Part shown: piece by piece, positions 18,425 through 29,423 of the stretch
Position numbering within the stretch: the stretch's first letter is position 1
How the letters are laid out: each line of letters begins with the position of its first letter
Assembly (NCBI GenBank): GCA_963799105.1
Contig: CAWCVR010000017.1
Span: 181,740 to 245,739 of the forward strand
Length of the DNA: 64,000 bases
Source: CAWCVR01 sp963799105
Lineage (GTDB): Bacteria; Acidobacteriota; Terriglobia; Bryobacterales; Bryobacteraceae
Reading direction: 5' to 3'
Position numbers and translations under genes: made by a program
Notes under the pieces: generated by a model
The model's database searches: none
The model's input: the letters and a program-made list of their open reading frames with translations, nothing else
Told to the model about the DNA's origin: nothing

Positions 18425-18719
18425 GGGTGGCGATCTCGCTCAAGGTCAATCCGGTGGCGGCGGCGTAATCGCGGAGTCTGGCTACCAGACTGCGCGAGAG
18501 TTTGACGGTGAAGGAAACTTTGACATCGCCGACAGGGACAGGATGCTTGAGTTGCTGGGCCTGTTCGAGATAGCGATAGGCCTGGCGCCTGGAGATGGAA
18601 CAGTCCCGGGCAAGGCGCTCGGCGGCCTCGGGTAAGTGTTCGTGTTCGCGCAGCAGGGTGCGAGCCAGATTGAGCCGCTCGGCTATCTGGGCATCGCTGG
18701 AGCGGGCCATATGGCACAT
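18381..18719 (-). CDS. Small DNA-binding-like protein of the recombinase element
   Basis: A 112-residue protein with an N-terminal helical part resembling a helix-turn-helix (LARDCSISRRQAYRYLEQA). A C-terminal CopG/RHH-like part follows (VSFTVKLSRSLVARLRDYA, then TGLTLSEIATRAF). It lies upstream of the recombinase in the same direction inside the inverted repeats, so it probably regulates or assists recombination. This role is inferred from position and fold only. Confidence 0.65.
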   Translation of the reverse strand: MCHMARSSDAQIAERLNLARTLLREHEHLPEAAERLARDCSISRRQAYRYLEQAQQLKHPVPVGDVKVSFTVKLSRSLVARLRDYAAATGLTLSEIATRAFSAVLRRGGGRG

Positions 18720-18836
18720 AAATACTCCTGTTTATGTCACAAGTCAAGAACTTTCTCATCCCCTTCTGTTCTCCTGTTGCTTTCGATACGGGGCCACCCG
18801 CTCAAACTGGAAGTTATCTTTTGCGTTCAGGCCGTC

Positions 18837-19481
18837 GTCTCGCCCTTGCTCAGTAACATCCTTCTGACGCCGTTCGATCAGAAGATGAGGCGCAAGGGAT
18901 ATCAGCTTACGAGGTACGCCGACGACTGGGTAGCGACCTGCGAGTCGGCAGCAGAGGCGCGGGCGGCGGTGGCCGCGGCGCTTCGGATTCTGAACGAACT
19001 GGGCGTGCAGATGCATCCGCAGAAGACGCGGATTGTGCACGTGCGGCAAGGGTTCGAGTTTCTCGGGTACAAGGTCAAGCGCGGAGGAGGGCAGCTACGT
19101 TTGCCGCCGGGCAAGATCCGCAGTGGTGCTCAATCGGGGGCGTTGTACGCTATCCCTCGGGAGAAATCGGTCCGACGTTTCATGGATCAGGTGCGCGCGC
19201 TTACCAGCCGGCGCGTGCCGCTCAAGACCAAGGAGTTGATTGAGGAACTGAATCCTGTGTTGCGGGGATGGGGCCATCACTACAAGCGAGCCCACGTCCA
19301 AAAGCTCTTCCACAGGCTCGACGGCTGGATCGTGCGGCGCATTCGGTCGCATCGCTTCAAGCGGTGGCGGAACGGTGGCTGGCGACAGTTGCCGGAAACC
19401 AAGCTGAATGGCGAGTACGGGCTGGTGAACTTGATTCAGTTGATTCCTTCGATTGCATCTCGGAAGCGTGAGTCTTCGTGA
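18837..19481 (+). pseudogene. Group II intron reverse transcriptase/maturase, C-terminal part
   Basis: Continues the interrupted RT from GVVSPLLSN: LTRYADDWVATC carries the YADD catalytic aspartates. FEFLGYKVKRGGG and a GIIM-type maturase domain (VLRGWGHHYKRAHV; LFHRLDGWIVRRIR) follow. The stop at 19481 directly precedes the intron domain V helix, the usual arrangement. The part is intact, but the gene as a whole lacks its N-terminus and has a frameshift and a 2.29-kb insertion, so it is dead unless rescued in trans. Confidence 0.88.
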
Positions 19482-19561
19482 AAGCTGTATGCGGGAAAAC
19501 TGCACGTACAGTTTGAGCGGCGGACGGTGGCCAGCGCGCAAGCGCGCCACCTCCGACCCGA
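19479..19561 (+). ncRNA. Group II intron domains V and VI (3' end)
   Basis: AAAGCTGTATGCGGG, GAAAA, CTGCACGTACAGTTT match the 34-base domain V hairpin of bacterial group II introns. It is followed by a GC-rich hairpin around GCGCGCAAGCGCGC (domain VI-like) and CCCGAC, the usual intron 3' end, near 19561. Confidence 0.75.
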
Positions 19562-19567
19562 CAGCGA

Positions 19568-19598
<31 letters not shown>

Positions 19599-19637
19599 TC
19601 TCACTGGAAGCATGACATCTGTAGGAAGGAGAGCCGC

Positions 19638-20013
19638 TTGGAAGAGATTCCCGTTACGGAACAATGGCAGCATATCGAAGCCCTGGAGGAACAGGCGAGC
19701 GGAGACGGACTGCCAGACAAACTCTCTTTGCTGAGACAGAAGCTGAGCCAAAAGGCCAAGCAGGAGCCGAAGTTCCGGTTCTACGTGTTGTATGACCGGA
19801 TCTACCGGCGCGATGTGCTGGAGGCGGGCTGGAAACGGGTGCGAGCCAATCGGGGCGCGCCTGGGGTGGATGGCGTGAAGATCGAACGGATCGAAGCGTC
19901 GGAAGCCGGGGTGAAAGGATTTCTGGATGAGATTCAGGAGTCGCTGCGCGCCAAGACCTACACGCCGAAAGCGGTACGGCGCGTCTACAGACCAAAAGCG
20001 AATGGGAAGCTGC
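19638..20013 (+). pseudogene. Group II intron reverse transcriptase, N-terminal fragment
   Basis: From a TTG at 19638 (GGAGAG upstream), the frame encodes an intron RT N-terminus: FRFYVLYDRIYRRDVLEAG, ANRGAPGVDGVKIERIE and RRVYRPKANGKLR. It breaks off there, before the expected PLGIP segment, and runs into unrelated DNA to a stop at 20069. It covers the part missing from the RT at 16239-19481 but lies after that intron's 3' end. It is therefore either a second truncated copy or a rearranged piece of the first. Confidence 0.8.
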
Positions 20014-20038
20014 GGCGCAAACGGCATGCCGGACTGAT

Positions 20039-20066
20039 TTCACGCAAAGATGCCAAGACGCAAAGA
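20039..20066. repeat. ACGCAAAG-type short repeat
   Basis: CACGCAAAGATGCC followed by AAGACGCAAAGATG repeats the ACGCAAAG unit, a motif family often dispersed in environmental bacterial genomes. It sits at the breakpoint of the RT fragment. Confidence 0.45.
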
Positions 20067-20103
20067 TGAAGCGCACGCCACCCACTACTCCTCCGGGATA
20101 GGC

Positions 20104-20736
20104 TCAGTGCTTCTCGGGCGCCGGTCCGAAGTAACGGTAGTGCCCGATGATTTTCCAGTCGAACAGGACATCTTCCATCTTGGGACCTTCACCGATGTTA
20201 TGGACCAGCATGTAACGTCCGCTCTCCAGTGATTTCTGGTCCACCACAATTCCGATGTGCGTCACGTCCCCTCCAAGATTCCACGTGACTAAGTCGCCGG
20301 GCGAGTAATCTTCCGCCCGGCTGGTGATCGCCAGGGTCTTTCCTTTGCGAACAAAAAACACCATGAGGTTGGGCACGCGCCGGTGATCGATGTTGGCATC
20401 CGGACGAAAGGCCAGCCACTTCAACTTGCTTGGGTACGCGGAGAAATTCCGCTTCATGTCTTCGTGGACTTCTTTCTGCAGATCCACTCCCACGGCGCGG
20501 TACGCGCGAATCACCACCTCCGCGCAGGTCCCCGTATCGGCAGGCACGTCTCCGCCGGGATACGGAATCTTCACGTAGGCCGGATCGTAGCGCACCACGT
20601 GATGCGTCTGCTCGATGGCCGCTGCCACCATCCGTTTGAGGAGTTCCTGGTGGGTATCCGCCTGGGCCAGCGCGGGGAGCGCCGCAAGCGCAACCAGCGC
20701 CAGGATTCGTGTTTGTGAGAGCAAATCGCCGCTCAT
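20104..20736 (-). CDS. Exported DUF1287 protein (YijF-like, NlpC/P60-type fold)
   Basis: A 210-residue exported protein with a signal peptide to about residue 26 (ALPALAQAD). The DUF1287 pattern is RYDPAYVKIPYPGGDVPADT, GTCAEVVIRAYRAVG (candidate catalytic Cys), FFVRKGKTL, YSPGDLVTWNLGGDVTHIGI (candidate His) and LVHNIGEGPKMED. The family is thought to be an envelope cysteine hydrolase; its substrate is not established. Convergent to the intron fragment; hicB lies just upstream. Confidence 0.85.
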   Translation of the reverse strand: MSGDLLSQTRILALVALAALPALAQADTHQELLKRMVAAAIEQTHHVVRYDPAYVKIPYPGGDVPADTGTCAEVVIRAYRAVGVDLQKEVHEDMKRNFSAYPSKLKWLAFRPDANIDHRRVPNLMVFFVRKGKTLAITSRAEDYSPGDLVTWNLGGDVTHIGIVVDQKSLESGRYMLVHNIGEGPKMEDVLFDWKIIGHYRYFGPAPEKH

Positions 20737-20745
20737 GCGAGGATT

Positions 20746-20928
20746 CTAGCAGTTGCCGGCTCCGCGGATGCCCGGAATCGCGCCGCTCCTCAGGTCCTGG
20801 CAGAGATCGCGGAGATTCTCCTCCAGCTCCGGTAGCGTCTCGCCTTGGGTCAGGTAATCGGGAAACTCGACTAAGCACCCGAGCCACATGTCGCCGTCTT
20901 GCCAGTGGACGTAGTGCGCGGTGTTCAT
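20746..20928 (-). CDS. HicB-like antitoxin, apparently orphan
   Basis: A 60-residue protein with the HicB partial RNase H-like fold (YVHWQDGDMWLGCLVEFPDY, then QGETLPELEENL). It normally pairs with the small RNase toxin HicA, but none is seen on either side, and there is no C-terminal DNA-binding domain. The 166 bases upstream (20929-21095) hold a decayed tRNA-like segment instead. It may be the remnant of a toxin-antitoxin pair or a solo regulator. Confidence 0.75.
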   Translation of the reverse strand: MNTAHYVHWQDGDMWLGCLVEFPDYLTQGETLPELEENLRDLCQDLRSGAIPGIRGAGNC

Positions 20929-21095
20929 GAGATCATTCTACGTCACGAGGGGCGCCGAGACGGGCCGGTAGCTCAGTTGCGCGGGACTGCAACGATCCGG
21001 GCCCACTGCGGTTGCCCTGCCGGATCGAACTGGCGTGGCCCGTTCCAGGTGGACAGCGCAGTCGATGCTGGCGGATCATGGATTAGGTCAGCCAA

Positions 21096-21587
21096 ATGAA
21101 GGAAGTCACCGCCATTTTCGATCACTATCGCGTGTCCGCCCGGTCAGTCTGGAACACTGCGTTCTGGCCCGATCCCGATTTCCGGGATTGGGATTTCGTT
21201 GAGCAGTACCAGTCGGTCGAGAGAACACTGTTCGATGCGCTTGTTCTTGCCAAGCTGGACAAGGAGATTCCCGCGGACGACATCTTCAGGAAGCCGATTT
21301 CTTTCTTTCGGGTAGCGCCCGCCTCTCCCTCGGTTCCCATCATGGTCCAGCGTCCCTGCCCCGAAACGCGAAATCGTTATTGGGACGACCCGGTCGATCG
21401 GGTCTCGGCTGGCGAGGTCGAAATGCACTTTCTGGCGTTTTTCGATTGGAACCAGTTGGACTATCGGGACCTCAAGTATTATCACGTCCGGATTGCAGCC
21501 TTCGAGGAGCAGCCTAACTTGGTTGGGCGAGAGGCACTCATCGATAGACAGTACGTGAGTGTGTTTCTGGCGGAGGAGTCGACATGA
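21096..21587 (+). CDS. Hypothetical protein, unrecognised
   Basis: A 163-residue soluble protein starting MKEVTAIFDHYRVS, rich in aromatic and acidic residues (WPDPDFRDWDFVEQYQSV; FFDWNQLDYRDLKYYHVRI). No signal peptide, membrane segment or known domain is recognised. Composition and codon use look like a real gene, and it does not overlap its neighbours. AGGTCAGCC before the ATG is a weak RBS. It could be cargo of the small accessory region around 20.9-21.6 kb. Confidence 0.65.
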   Translation: MKEVTAIFDHYRVSARSVWNTAFWPDPDFRDWDFVEQYQSVERTLFDALVLAKLDKEIPADDIFRKPISFFRVAPASPSVPIMVQRPCPETRNRYWDDPVDRVSAGEVEMHFLAFFDWNQLDYRDLKYYHVRIAAFEEQPNLVGREALIDRQYVSVFLAEEST

Positions 21588-21604
21588 CCGGCGGAGCCAG
21601 CCCC

Positions 21605-23290
21605 CTACCCCTCGTACTCCATCACCACCACCGTAATATCGTCCGACTGTCTTGCGCCCTCCGCGAACGCGCTCACGGCCTCCTGAATCGCATCGTGAAT
21701 CGCGGCGCAGGATTCTTGCGCGTGGCGCGTCACGATCTCGCGCAGGCGTTTCTTGCCGAAGAACTCGCCTCGCTGGTTCTGCGCTTCGGTCACGCCGTCG
21801 GAGTAGATCACGATCTTGTCGCCGGGCTGCAACGGCTCAGTGGCAACCTCGAACGTGGCTTGCTCCAGCAGTCCGACCGGCATGGCGGTGGCCGCCAGCT
21901 CGGTCGAGATTCCGCCATCGCGCACCAGCATGGGCGGGCAATGAGCCGCGTTTACGTAACTGAGCGAACCGCCGCGTTCCACCAGGCAGTAGAAAATCGT
22001 CGCGTATTTCTCGCCGCTGGTGCGGTCGATCAGGAAGTGGTTGAGGCGTTCCATGCGGCGTCCCAGGACCACCGAGTGGTCGGTGGCTGTGATGAGCGCG
22101 CCTTGCAGCAGGGCGGCCAGCAGCGCGGAGCCCACTCCCTTTCCGGAGACGTCGGCCTCCACCACCGACCAGGTCTGAGCGTTCACCTCGGTGACGTCGA
22201 AGTAGTCGCCGCCCACTTCATGCGAGGCCACGCTGCTTCCGGCGACGCGCAGCCAGCCAGTGGTCGGAAGCTTGCCGGGCAGGAGGCTCTGCTGAATGGT
22301 GCGCGCCAGGTTCAGCTCTTCCTCCAATTGGTGCTTGCCCCGTTCCTCTTCCAGCAGGCGAGCGTTCTCCAGCACCGTCGAGGCCTCGATGGCCAGCGTT
22401 TGCAGCAGCTCGCGGTTGCCGGCGGCCAGGTCCGCGGCCACCACGCGCGAATCCATATAGAGCACACCCACGGTCTCGTTGCCCGCGGATAAGATGCTGG
22501 TGGCTTCGCCCAGCCCGGTGCGGATGCGCACCAGCGGGACGCAGATGACGCTGCGCAGATCGAGATCGGAGACGCTGTTCTGCGGCTTCGTCTGGCCGGC
22601 GGCCAGCGGGTCGAAGTTCATGGAGAGCAATTCCCGCCGGTGCTGCAGTGCGTGGTGGATCACTTCGCGGGGAACGCGCAGATCGCTCTCACGCAGCTTG
22701 TGGCCGCGCTTGTGCCGCGCCACGCGCGTCTCCAGAGCGTCGCCCTGGCGCAGGAGCAGGAAGCCGCGTTCGGCGCCGGTAATGGTCAGGGCCGTGTCCA
22801 CCACCGAGACCAGGACGTCGTCGACCGAGAAGGAGCTCTGCACCGTGCGGGCGAGGTCGAGGATGGCGCGCAGCTTGGCCAGGTTGTTCCCGAGGCCTTG
22901 CGGATACGCGCCCGATTGCGGGGCGCCGACGTGTTCCAGAAGCCGCTTCAATTCCGCGCCGTCGGGGGTGAAGATCAGTTGGTAGGAGTCCGGCGTGCCG
23001 AATTCGATACGGTCGGAGTTGTCGAGCGTGTGCCGCGCGATGCGATTGCCGTTGACGAAGGTGCCGTGCGTGCTGCCGCAATCCTCAACCACTAGGCGAT
23101 CGCCGACGGCCGAGATGCGCGCGTGGATGCGCGAGACGCGGCTGTCGCGGATGACGAGGTGGTTGTCCGCCATGCGGCCGATCTGAAAGGGAAGCGGATC
23201 GATGGGCGCGCGGGTGCGGTGGCCGCTGGGGTCGACGACCACCAGCGATGCAGGCGCGGGTCCCGGCGCGATGGCGGTTTTCGTTCCCAT
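21605..23290 (-). CDS. FHA-GAF-PP2C (SpoIIE/RsbU-type) signalling phosphatase
   Basis: A 561-residue cytoplasmic protein. The FHA domain (about residues 35-110) has IGRMADNHLVI, SRVSRIHARI and GSTHGTFVNG for phosphothreonine binding. A GAF domain spans about 150-310. The PP2C/SpoIIE phosphatase (about 345-560) shows VGGDYFDV, ADVSGKGVGSALL, YSDGVTEAQN and QSDDITVVVM, which supply the metal-binding aspartates. It probably acts in a partner-switching or stress-response circuit. Its ATG directly follows the fur stop (TAAATG), so both come from one mRNA. Confidence 0.92.
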   Translation of the reverse strand: MGTKTAIAPGPAPASLVVVDPSGHRTRAPIDPLPFQIGRMADNHLVIRDSRVSRIHARISAVGDRLVVEDCGSTHGTFVNGNRIARHTLDNSDRIEFGTPDSYQLIFTPDGAELKRLLEHVGAPQSGAYPQGLGNNLAKLRAILDLARTVQSSFSVDDVLVSVVDTALTITGAERGFLLLRQGDALETRVARHKRGHKLRESDLRVPREVIHHALQHRRELLSMNFDPLAAGQTKPQNSVSDLDLRSVICVPLVRIRTGLGEATSILSAGNETVGVLYMDSRVVAADLAAGNRELLQTLAIEASTVLENARLLEEERGKHQLEEELNLARTIQQSLLPGKLPTTGWLRVAGSSVASHEVGGDYFDVTEVNAQTWSVVEADVSGKGVGSALLAALLQGALITATDHSVVLGRRMERLNHFLIDRTSGEKYATIFYCLVERGGSLSYVNAAHCPPMLVRDGGISTELAATAMPVGLLEQATFEVATEPLQPGDKIVIYSDGVTEAQNQRGEFFGKKRLREIVTRHAQESCAAIHDAIQEAVSAFAEGARQSDDITVVVMEYEG

Positions 23291-23809
23291 TTATGCGCGC
23301 TCGGAGCGTGCGCGCCGGGCCGGAGCCGGTTTGGCGGGCTCCACCGGCCGGTCGCGCAGTTCGTCCAGTTCGCGCGCCCGCAGGGTCTGGCAGTGCGCGC
23401 AGTAGCCGCCCACCTCCGTCCGCGCCAGCAGAACCTGGAAACCGGTATGGCTTTCGATCTGTTTGCGCAGGCGTTGCAGCGGTTCGCCGAAGAACTCCTC
23501 CACCTTGCCGCACCGGAGGCAGATGACGTGGGCGTGCGCCTGCTTCAGGTGGGTTTCGTAATAGTGCTGATCGCCCCCATAGTGCATCAGGTCGAGTTCG
23601 TCCACCAACCCGCCCGTCTTCAACATCTTCAGCGTGCGGTAGACGGTCACGCGGTTGATCCTGGGGTCCTTCTCTTTCGCCAGTTGGTAGAGGCGCTCGG
23701 CGTCGAGATGCTGTCCGGTCTTGTCGATGAGTTCGAGCAGGATCTGGCGCTGGCGCGTCAGGCGGACGCCTCGCTCTTTCAGCGAACCTTGAATGGAGTC
23801 GAGGGCCAT
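23291..23809 (-). CDS. Fur-family metalloregulator
   Basis: A 172-residue repressor of the ferric/zinc/peroxide uptake family. The winged-helix part shows RLTRQRQILLELI and VTVYRTLKMLKTGGLV. The C-terminal metal-binding part shows HYYETHLKQAHAHVICLRCG and GYCAHCQTLR, the two CxxC motifs of a structural zinc. An unusual Pro/Ala/Arg-rich tail of about 20 residues follows. ATG at 23809 is chosen because the domain starts there; the open frame to 23995 overlaps the next gene. Subtype (Fur, Zur or PerR) cannot be decided. It is coupled to the phosphatase downstream. Confidence 0.9.
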   Translation of the reverse strand: MALDSIQGSLKERGVRLTRQRQILLELIDKTGQHLDAERLYQLAKEKDPRINRVTVYRTLKMLKTGGLVDELDLMHYGGDQHYYETHLKQAHAHVICLRCGKVEEFFGEPLQRLRKQIESHTGFQVLLARTEVGGYCAHCQTLRARELDELRDRPVEPAKPAPARRARSERA

Positions 23810-23835
23810 ATAGGGGAGACTCCTCGATTCTACCG

Positions 23836-23864
23836 AAACCCGGGGACAGACTGAACCCGGGTTT
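23836..23864. repeat. Dispersed short repeat, copy 2, palindromic form
   Basis: AAACCCGGG and CCCGGGTTT flank GACAGACTGAA. The first 21 bases match 3438-3458 at 20 of 21. It lies between fur and the MEMO-family gene, just at that gene's stop, and could act as its transcription end signal. Confidence 0.6.
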
Positions 23865-25077
23865 ATCGGAAGGCCATGCCGGCGAAGCTTACCACGCTCC
23901 GCTCGTCGATATTCCATTGTTCGTATTTCAATAGCTCGCCCCGAAGCCCCGGCGCCGCCTTTAGAAATGTGTAGAACGGCGACGACCCGCACCACTTCAG
24001 GTCGTCCCGATTCGGCCGCACCAGGTCCCAGAAGCCCGCCGCGTCCGATGCCTCGATCCGCGACATGCGCTCCCGGTCGCGCTCCCCCACTTCGCTCATC
24101 ACGCCTTGATCGGCCACCGCCGCGAACCGGTCCTGGTACCGCGCGCCCATGTGCGCCATGTCTACGCCGAGAATCCAGAACAGCCGCTTGCCTTCACGCT
24201 CCCGCAGTTCCCCAAGCGCCTCGATGAACCGCTTCACGCCGTCGTCGTCTTCCGGGTTGCCTCCGAGGAGCAGACTCTTGGCGTACGGCCCGCACAACAC
24301 CGGCAGGATGCGCACGTCCGGCCCCAGGACGTGCTGCAGAAAGATCACCTGCAGCTCGACGGTGTGCTCGAAGGAATGGCAGAAGTCTTCCATGTCCACG
24401 GCGGCGCCGCCGCGCGCGGCCAGCCAGTCCACCAGGCGCGTGTCCGCCGGCGCGTCGCCCAGCGGCGTTCGAAAGGTCTTGCGCGTGAGGCCGAACCGTT
24501 CCGGCTCGCCGTAGTGCGAGGTCGCCAGGATCACGAACGTGCGGTCGCGGTGCTCGGGCCCGAGCATCGCATAGGCCGCGCGATACGATTGCCATCCGCC
24601 TTCCGGGCTGACGTGCGGCGCCGCAATGGCGAACACATCGCCGTCCGCCGGCGCGCCGGCTTCGCCGTCCATGTAGTGCGCCATCGTCTGGCACAAGGCC
24701 TCCCGATCCGCCGGATAGGCCAATCCGGCATGCGAGGCCGCACGCACCGGCTGTTCGGCGAATTGCCGTATCCGCTCGGTGCGCATCCGCTCGAAGGTCT
24801 CGTCTTCCAGGAAGCCGGCCTGGCTCAAGGTCTCCGTCAGGCGGAGAGCGATCGCGCTCACCTCCAGATCGCCCGTCGCGCGCACCAGCATGGCCCGCAG
24901 ATCCAGCTCCGTGTGGCTTCCGTCGAAACACTGAAGGCATTCCACCAGCACCGGCGGGACAATCAGCATGGCGTCGCTGAAACGGTAGGGGTCGCGAATG
25001 AACAGCCCCGGCTGATCGGGCGCCGGAGACGGCATGAAATCCAGGGTCGGGCGCAGGCGGGCGAGCGGTTGGGACAC
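23863..25077 (-). CDS. MEMO-family protein (AmmeMemoRadiSam system protein B type)
   Basis: About 404 residues. An N-terminal helical domain of about 120 residues (DPYRFSDAMLIVPPVLVECL) precedes a MEMO domain related to extradiol dioxygenases. Its metal-site region shows IAAPHVSPEGGWQSYRAAY, ATSHYGEPERFGL, CHSFEHTVELQ and ILPVLCGPY. MEMO proteins often occur with AMMECR1 and radical SAM partners; neither is adjacent here. The open frame extends to 25236 but overlaps the helicase gene. GTG at 25077 is the likely start, with ATG at 25036 as an alternative. The biochemical role is not established. Confidence 0.82.
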   Translation of the reverse strand: MSQPLARLRPTLDFMPSPAPDQPGLFIRDPYRFSDAMLIVPPVLVECLQCFDGSHTELDLRAMLVRATGDLEVSAIALRLTETLSQAGFLEDETFERMRTERIRQFAEQPVRAASHAGLAYPADREALCQTMAHYMDGEAGAPADGDVFAIAAPHVSPEGGWQSYRAAYAMLGPEHRDRTFVILATSHYGEPERFGLTRKTFRTPLGDAPADTRLVDWLAARGGAAVDMEDFCHSFEHTVELQVIFLQHVLGPDVRILPVLCGPYAKSLLLGGNPEDDDGVKRFIEALGELREREGKRLFWILGVDMAHMGARYQDRFAAVADQGVMSEVGERDRERMSRIEASDAAGFWDLVRPNRDDLKWCGSSPFYTFLKAAPGLRGELLKYEQWNIDERSVVSFAGMAFR

Positions 25078-25114
25078 GATCCATCGTAACCCAGCCGCGC
25101 CGCCGTAAGGACGA

Positions 25115-26347
25115 TCACACCACGCAGGATATTTGCCGCCGTGCGCCGCCCGACCGGCGGCCTCCGGGGCCGAAACTCCGCACGTGCCTTGCCGCCGAAG
25201 GCATGACGATGACGGGAGCCTCGTGGAGAACTTCACCCGACAGCGCGCGCCGCGTCAGCCGGATCTTCAAGGTCCGCTCGATATTGGCGATGTCGCTTCG
25301 CTCGATGCGGGCGGCAAAGGTGGAAGCCACGCCGCGGGTGCCCATGCGTCCCGTCCGTCCCACGCGGTGAATGAAGTCTTCCGGGACCTGCGGGAGGTCG
25401 TAATTCACCACGTGAGAAATGCCATCCACGTGGATGCCGCGCGCCGCCACGTCGGTGGCCACCAGCACGCGGTAGTATCCATCCTGGAACCCTTTCAGCG
25501 CCTGGTTGCGCTGGTTCTGGCTGCGGTCGCCGTGGATGGCCGTGGCCTTCACGCCGCCCTGCGCCAGCCGCTTCGAGAGCCGCTCGGCGCCGCGCTTGGT
25601 GCGCGCGAACACCAGGAACGAGCCGGGCTCTTCCCGCAGCATGTTCTCCAGCAGGCCCTGTTTGCGATCCTGCTCCACTTCGTAAACGAAGAGGTCCACC
25701 TTTTCGGCGGGTTTCGTGATGGAGTCCACTTCGATACGCACGGCATTGCGCACCTGCGTGTCCACGAGGTGGCGGACGGAGCTTTCAATCGTGGCCGAGA
25801 ACAGCATGGTCTGGCGGTCGGCCGGCGCCGTCGCCAGGATTCTTCGCACCGTGGGAAGGAAACCCATATCGAGCATGCGGTCGGCTTCGTCCAGCACCAG
25901 CATGCGAACCGCTCCAAGGTCCACCAGTTGGCGGCTCAGAAAATCGCACAGTCGCCCGGGGGTGGCGATGAGCACCTGAGCCCCCTTGCGGATGGAATTC
26001 AGTTGGGTGCGCTCGCTCATGCCTCCCACCACCACGGTGGCGCGGATACCCGTGCCGTGCGCCATCTTTTGAAAGGTCTCGTCGATTTGCATGGCGAGTT
26101 CGCGGGTCGGGGTCAGGACCACGCCGCGGATGCCCGCCGGCGCCGTCTGCTTTTCGAGCAGTTGAATCATGGGCAGGACAAACGCGAGCGTCTTGCCGGT
26201 TCCGGTTTGCGCGGTGGCAACCAGGTCGTTGCCCGCAAGCGCCGGCTCGATGGCCTGGGCTTGGACGGGCGTGAGTTCGGTAAAGCCGTGCTTACCGAGA
26301 TTGCGCTTGAGAAGCGCGGAGAGGGGGAGTTCGGAAAAAGTTTTCAT
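25115..26347 (-). CDS. rhlE: DEAD-box RNA helicase, RhlE type
   Basis: A 410-residue RNA helicase. The Q motif (ELTPVQAQAIEPAL), Walker A ATAQTGTGKT, VLTPTRELAMQI, TPGRLCDFL, VLDEADRMLDMG (DEAD), LFSATIESSVR, VFARTKRGAERL and HRVGRTGRMG are all present. It acts in RNA remodelling, ribosome assembly or mRNA decay. A short basic tail (ARHVRSFGPGGRRSGGARRQ) may bind RNA. It is followed by the MEMO-family gene 37 bases downstream in the same direction. Confidence 0.95.
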   Translation of the reverse strand: MKTFSELPLSALLKRNLGKHGFTELTPVQAQAIEPALAGNDLVATAQTGTGKTLAFVLPMIQLLEKQTAPAGIRGVVLTPTRELAMQIDETFQKMAHGTGIRATVVVGGMSERTQLNSIRKGAQVLIATPGRLCDFLSRQLVDLGAVRMLVLDEADRMLDMGFLPTVRRILATAPADRQTMLFSATIESSVRHLVDTQVRNAVRIEVDSITKPAEKVDLFVYEVEQDRKQGLLENMLREEPGSFLVFARTKRGAERLSKRLAQGGVKATAIHGDRSQNQRNQALKGFQDGYYRVLVATDVAARGIHVDGISHVVNYDLPQVPEDFIHRVGRTGRMGTRGVASTFAARIERSDIANIERTLKIRLTRRALSGEVLHEAPVIVMPSAARHVRSFGPGGRRSGGARRQISCVV

Positions 26348-26487
26348 CTATCGATTTGCGGAGGAGAACCTGCGTGCCGACTACCGGCTAGGGGAGAAGG
26401 TGTTGCGGATCGACTTCCAGTAGACTTCATTGTAGCAGTTCCGGGCGCGCGTCGTGACGCAACCTGCCGCCGCCGCACCCTCGCCCC

Positions 26488-26876
26488 CTAAACCGGCCCG
26501 AAGTCCCGCAAGTGGCGCAGCAGTTCCGCAACATCGACGGGCTTCATCAAGTACGTGTCGCACAAAGCCTGGAAAGATCGAATCACCTCACGTACGCCCT
26601 CCACGGCCGTGGTCATGACGATCTTCGCTCCGGTGGTGGAGAGAATGCCGCGCGCCTCTTCGAAGGCGCGGATTTGCCTTACCGCCGCGGGACCGTCCAG
26701 TTCGGGCATCAGGATGTCCATGCAGATCAGGTCGTACGCCCGCCCGCTGTCCGTGGCCATCCGAAAGGCCTCCACGGCTTCTTTTCCGTTGACGGCAACG
26801 TGACACTCTCCGTACCGGGATAGGAATTGCCGCAGCAGAAGTCTGGCGGTGAAATCGTCTTCAACGATCAGTGTCT

Positions 26877-26880
<4 letters not shown>
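26488..26880 (-). CDS. Stand-alone response regulator receiver (CheY-like)
   Basis: A 130-residue receiver domain with the acidic pocket in VEDD, phosphoacceptor D55 (ICMDILMPELDG), a T/S switch in VMTTAVEGV and K in YLMKPVDVAEL. No output domain is present. ATG at 26880 overlaps the kinase stop (ATGA), so it is the last gene of the corrinoid/kinase operon and probably receives phosphate from that kinase. The target of the regulator is unknown. Confidence 0.9.

Positions 26881-29412
<2,532 letters not shown>

Positions 29413-29423
<11 letters not shown>

Larger units (their letters stand above)
16546..18836. mobile_element. Serine-recombinase element inserted in the intron RT gene
   Basis: A 2.29-kb unit bounded by 24-bp perfect inverted repeats (16548-16571 and 18813-18836; the outer part reads GACGGCCTGAACGCAAAAGA). 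Removing 16546-18836 joins GTG to GTC and restores the conserved RT string GVVSPLLSN in frame, so the ends are defined to the base. No target duplication is apparent. It carries three minus-strand reading frames: an HTH/RHH-like protein, a small unknown frame, and a large serine recombinase. Confidence 0.85.

Noticed and set aside
20963..20990. Possible tRNA gene
   Set aside because: Only a 5' D-arm-like stretch is seen. No anticodon arm, T-arm or matching acceptor strand follows.
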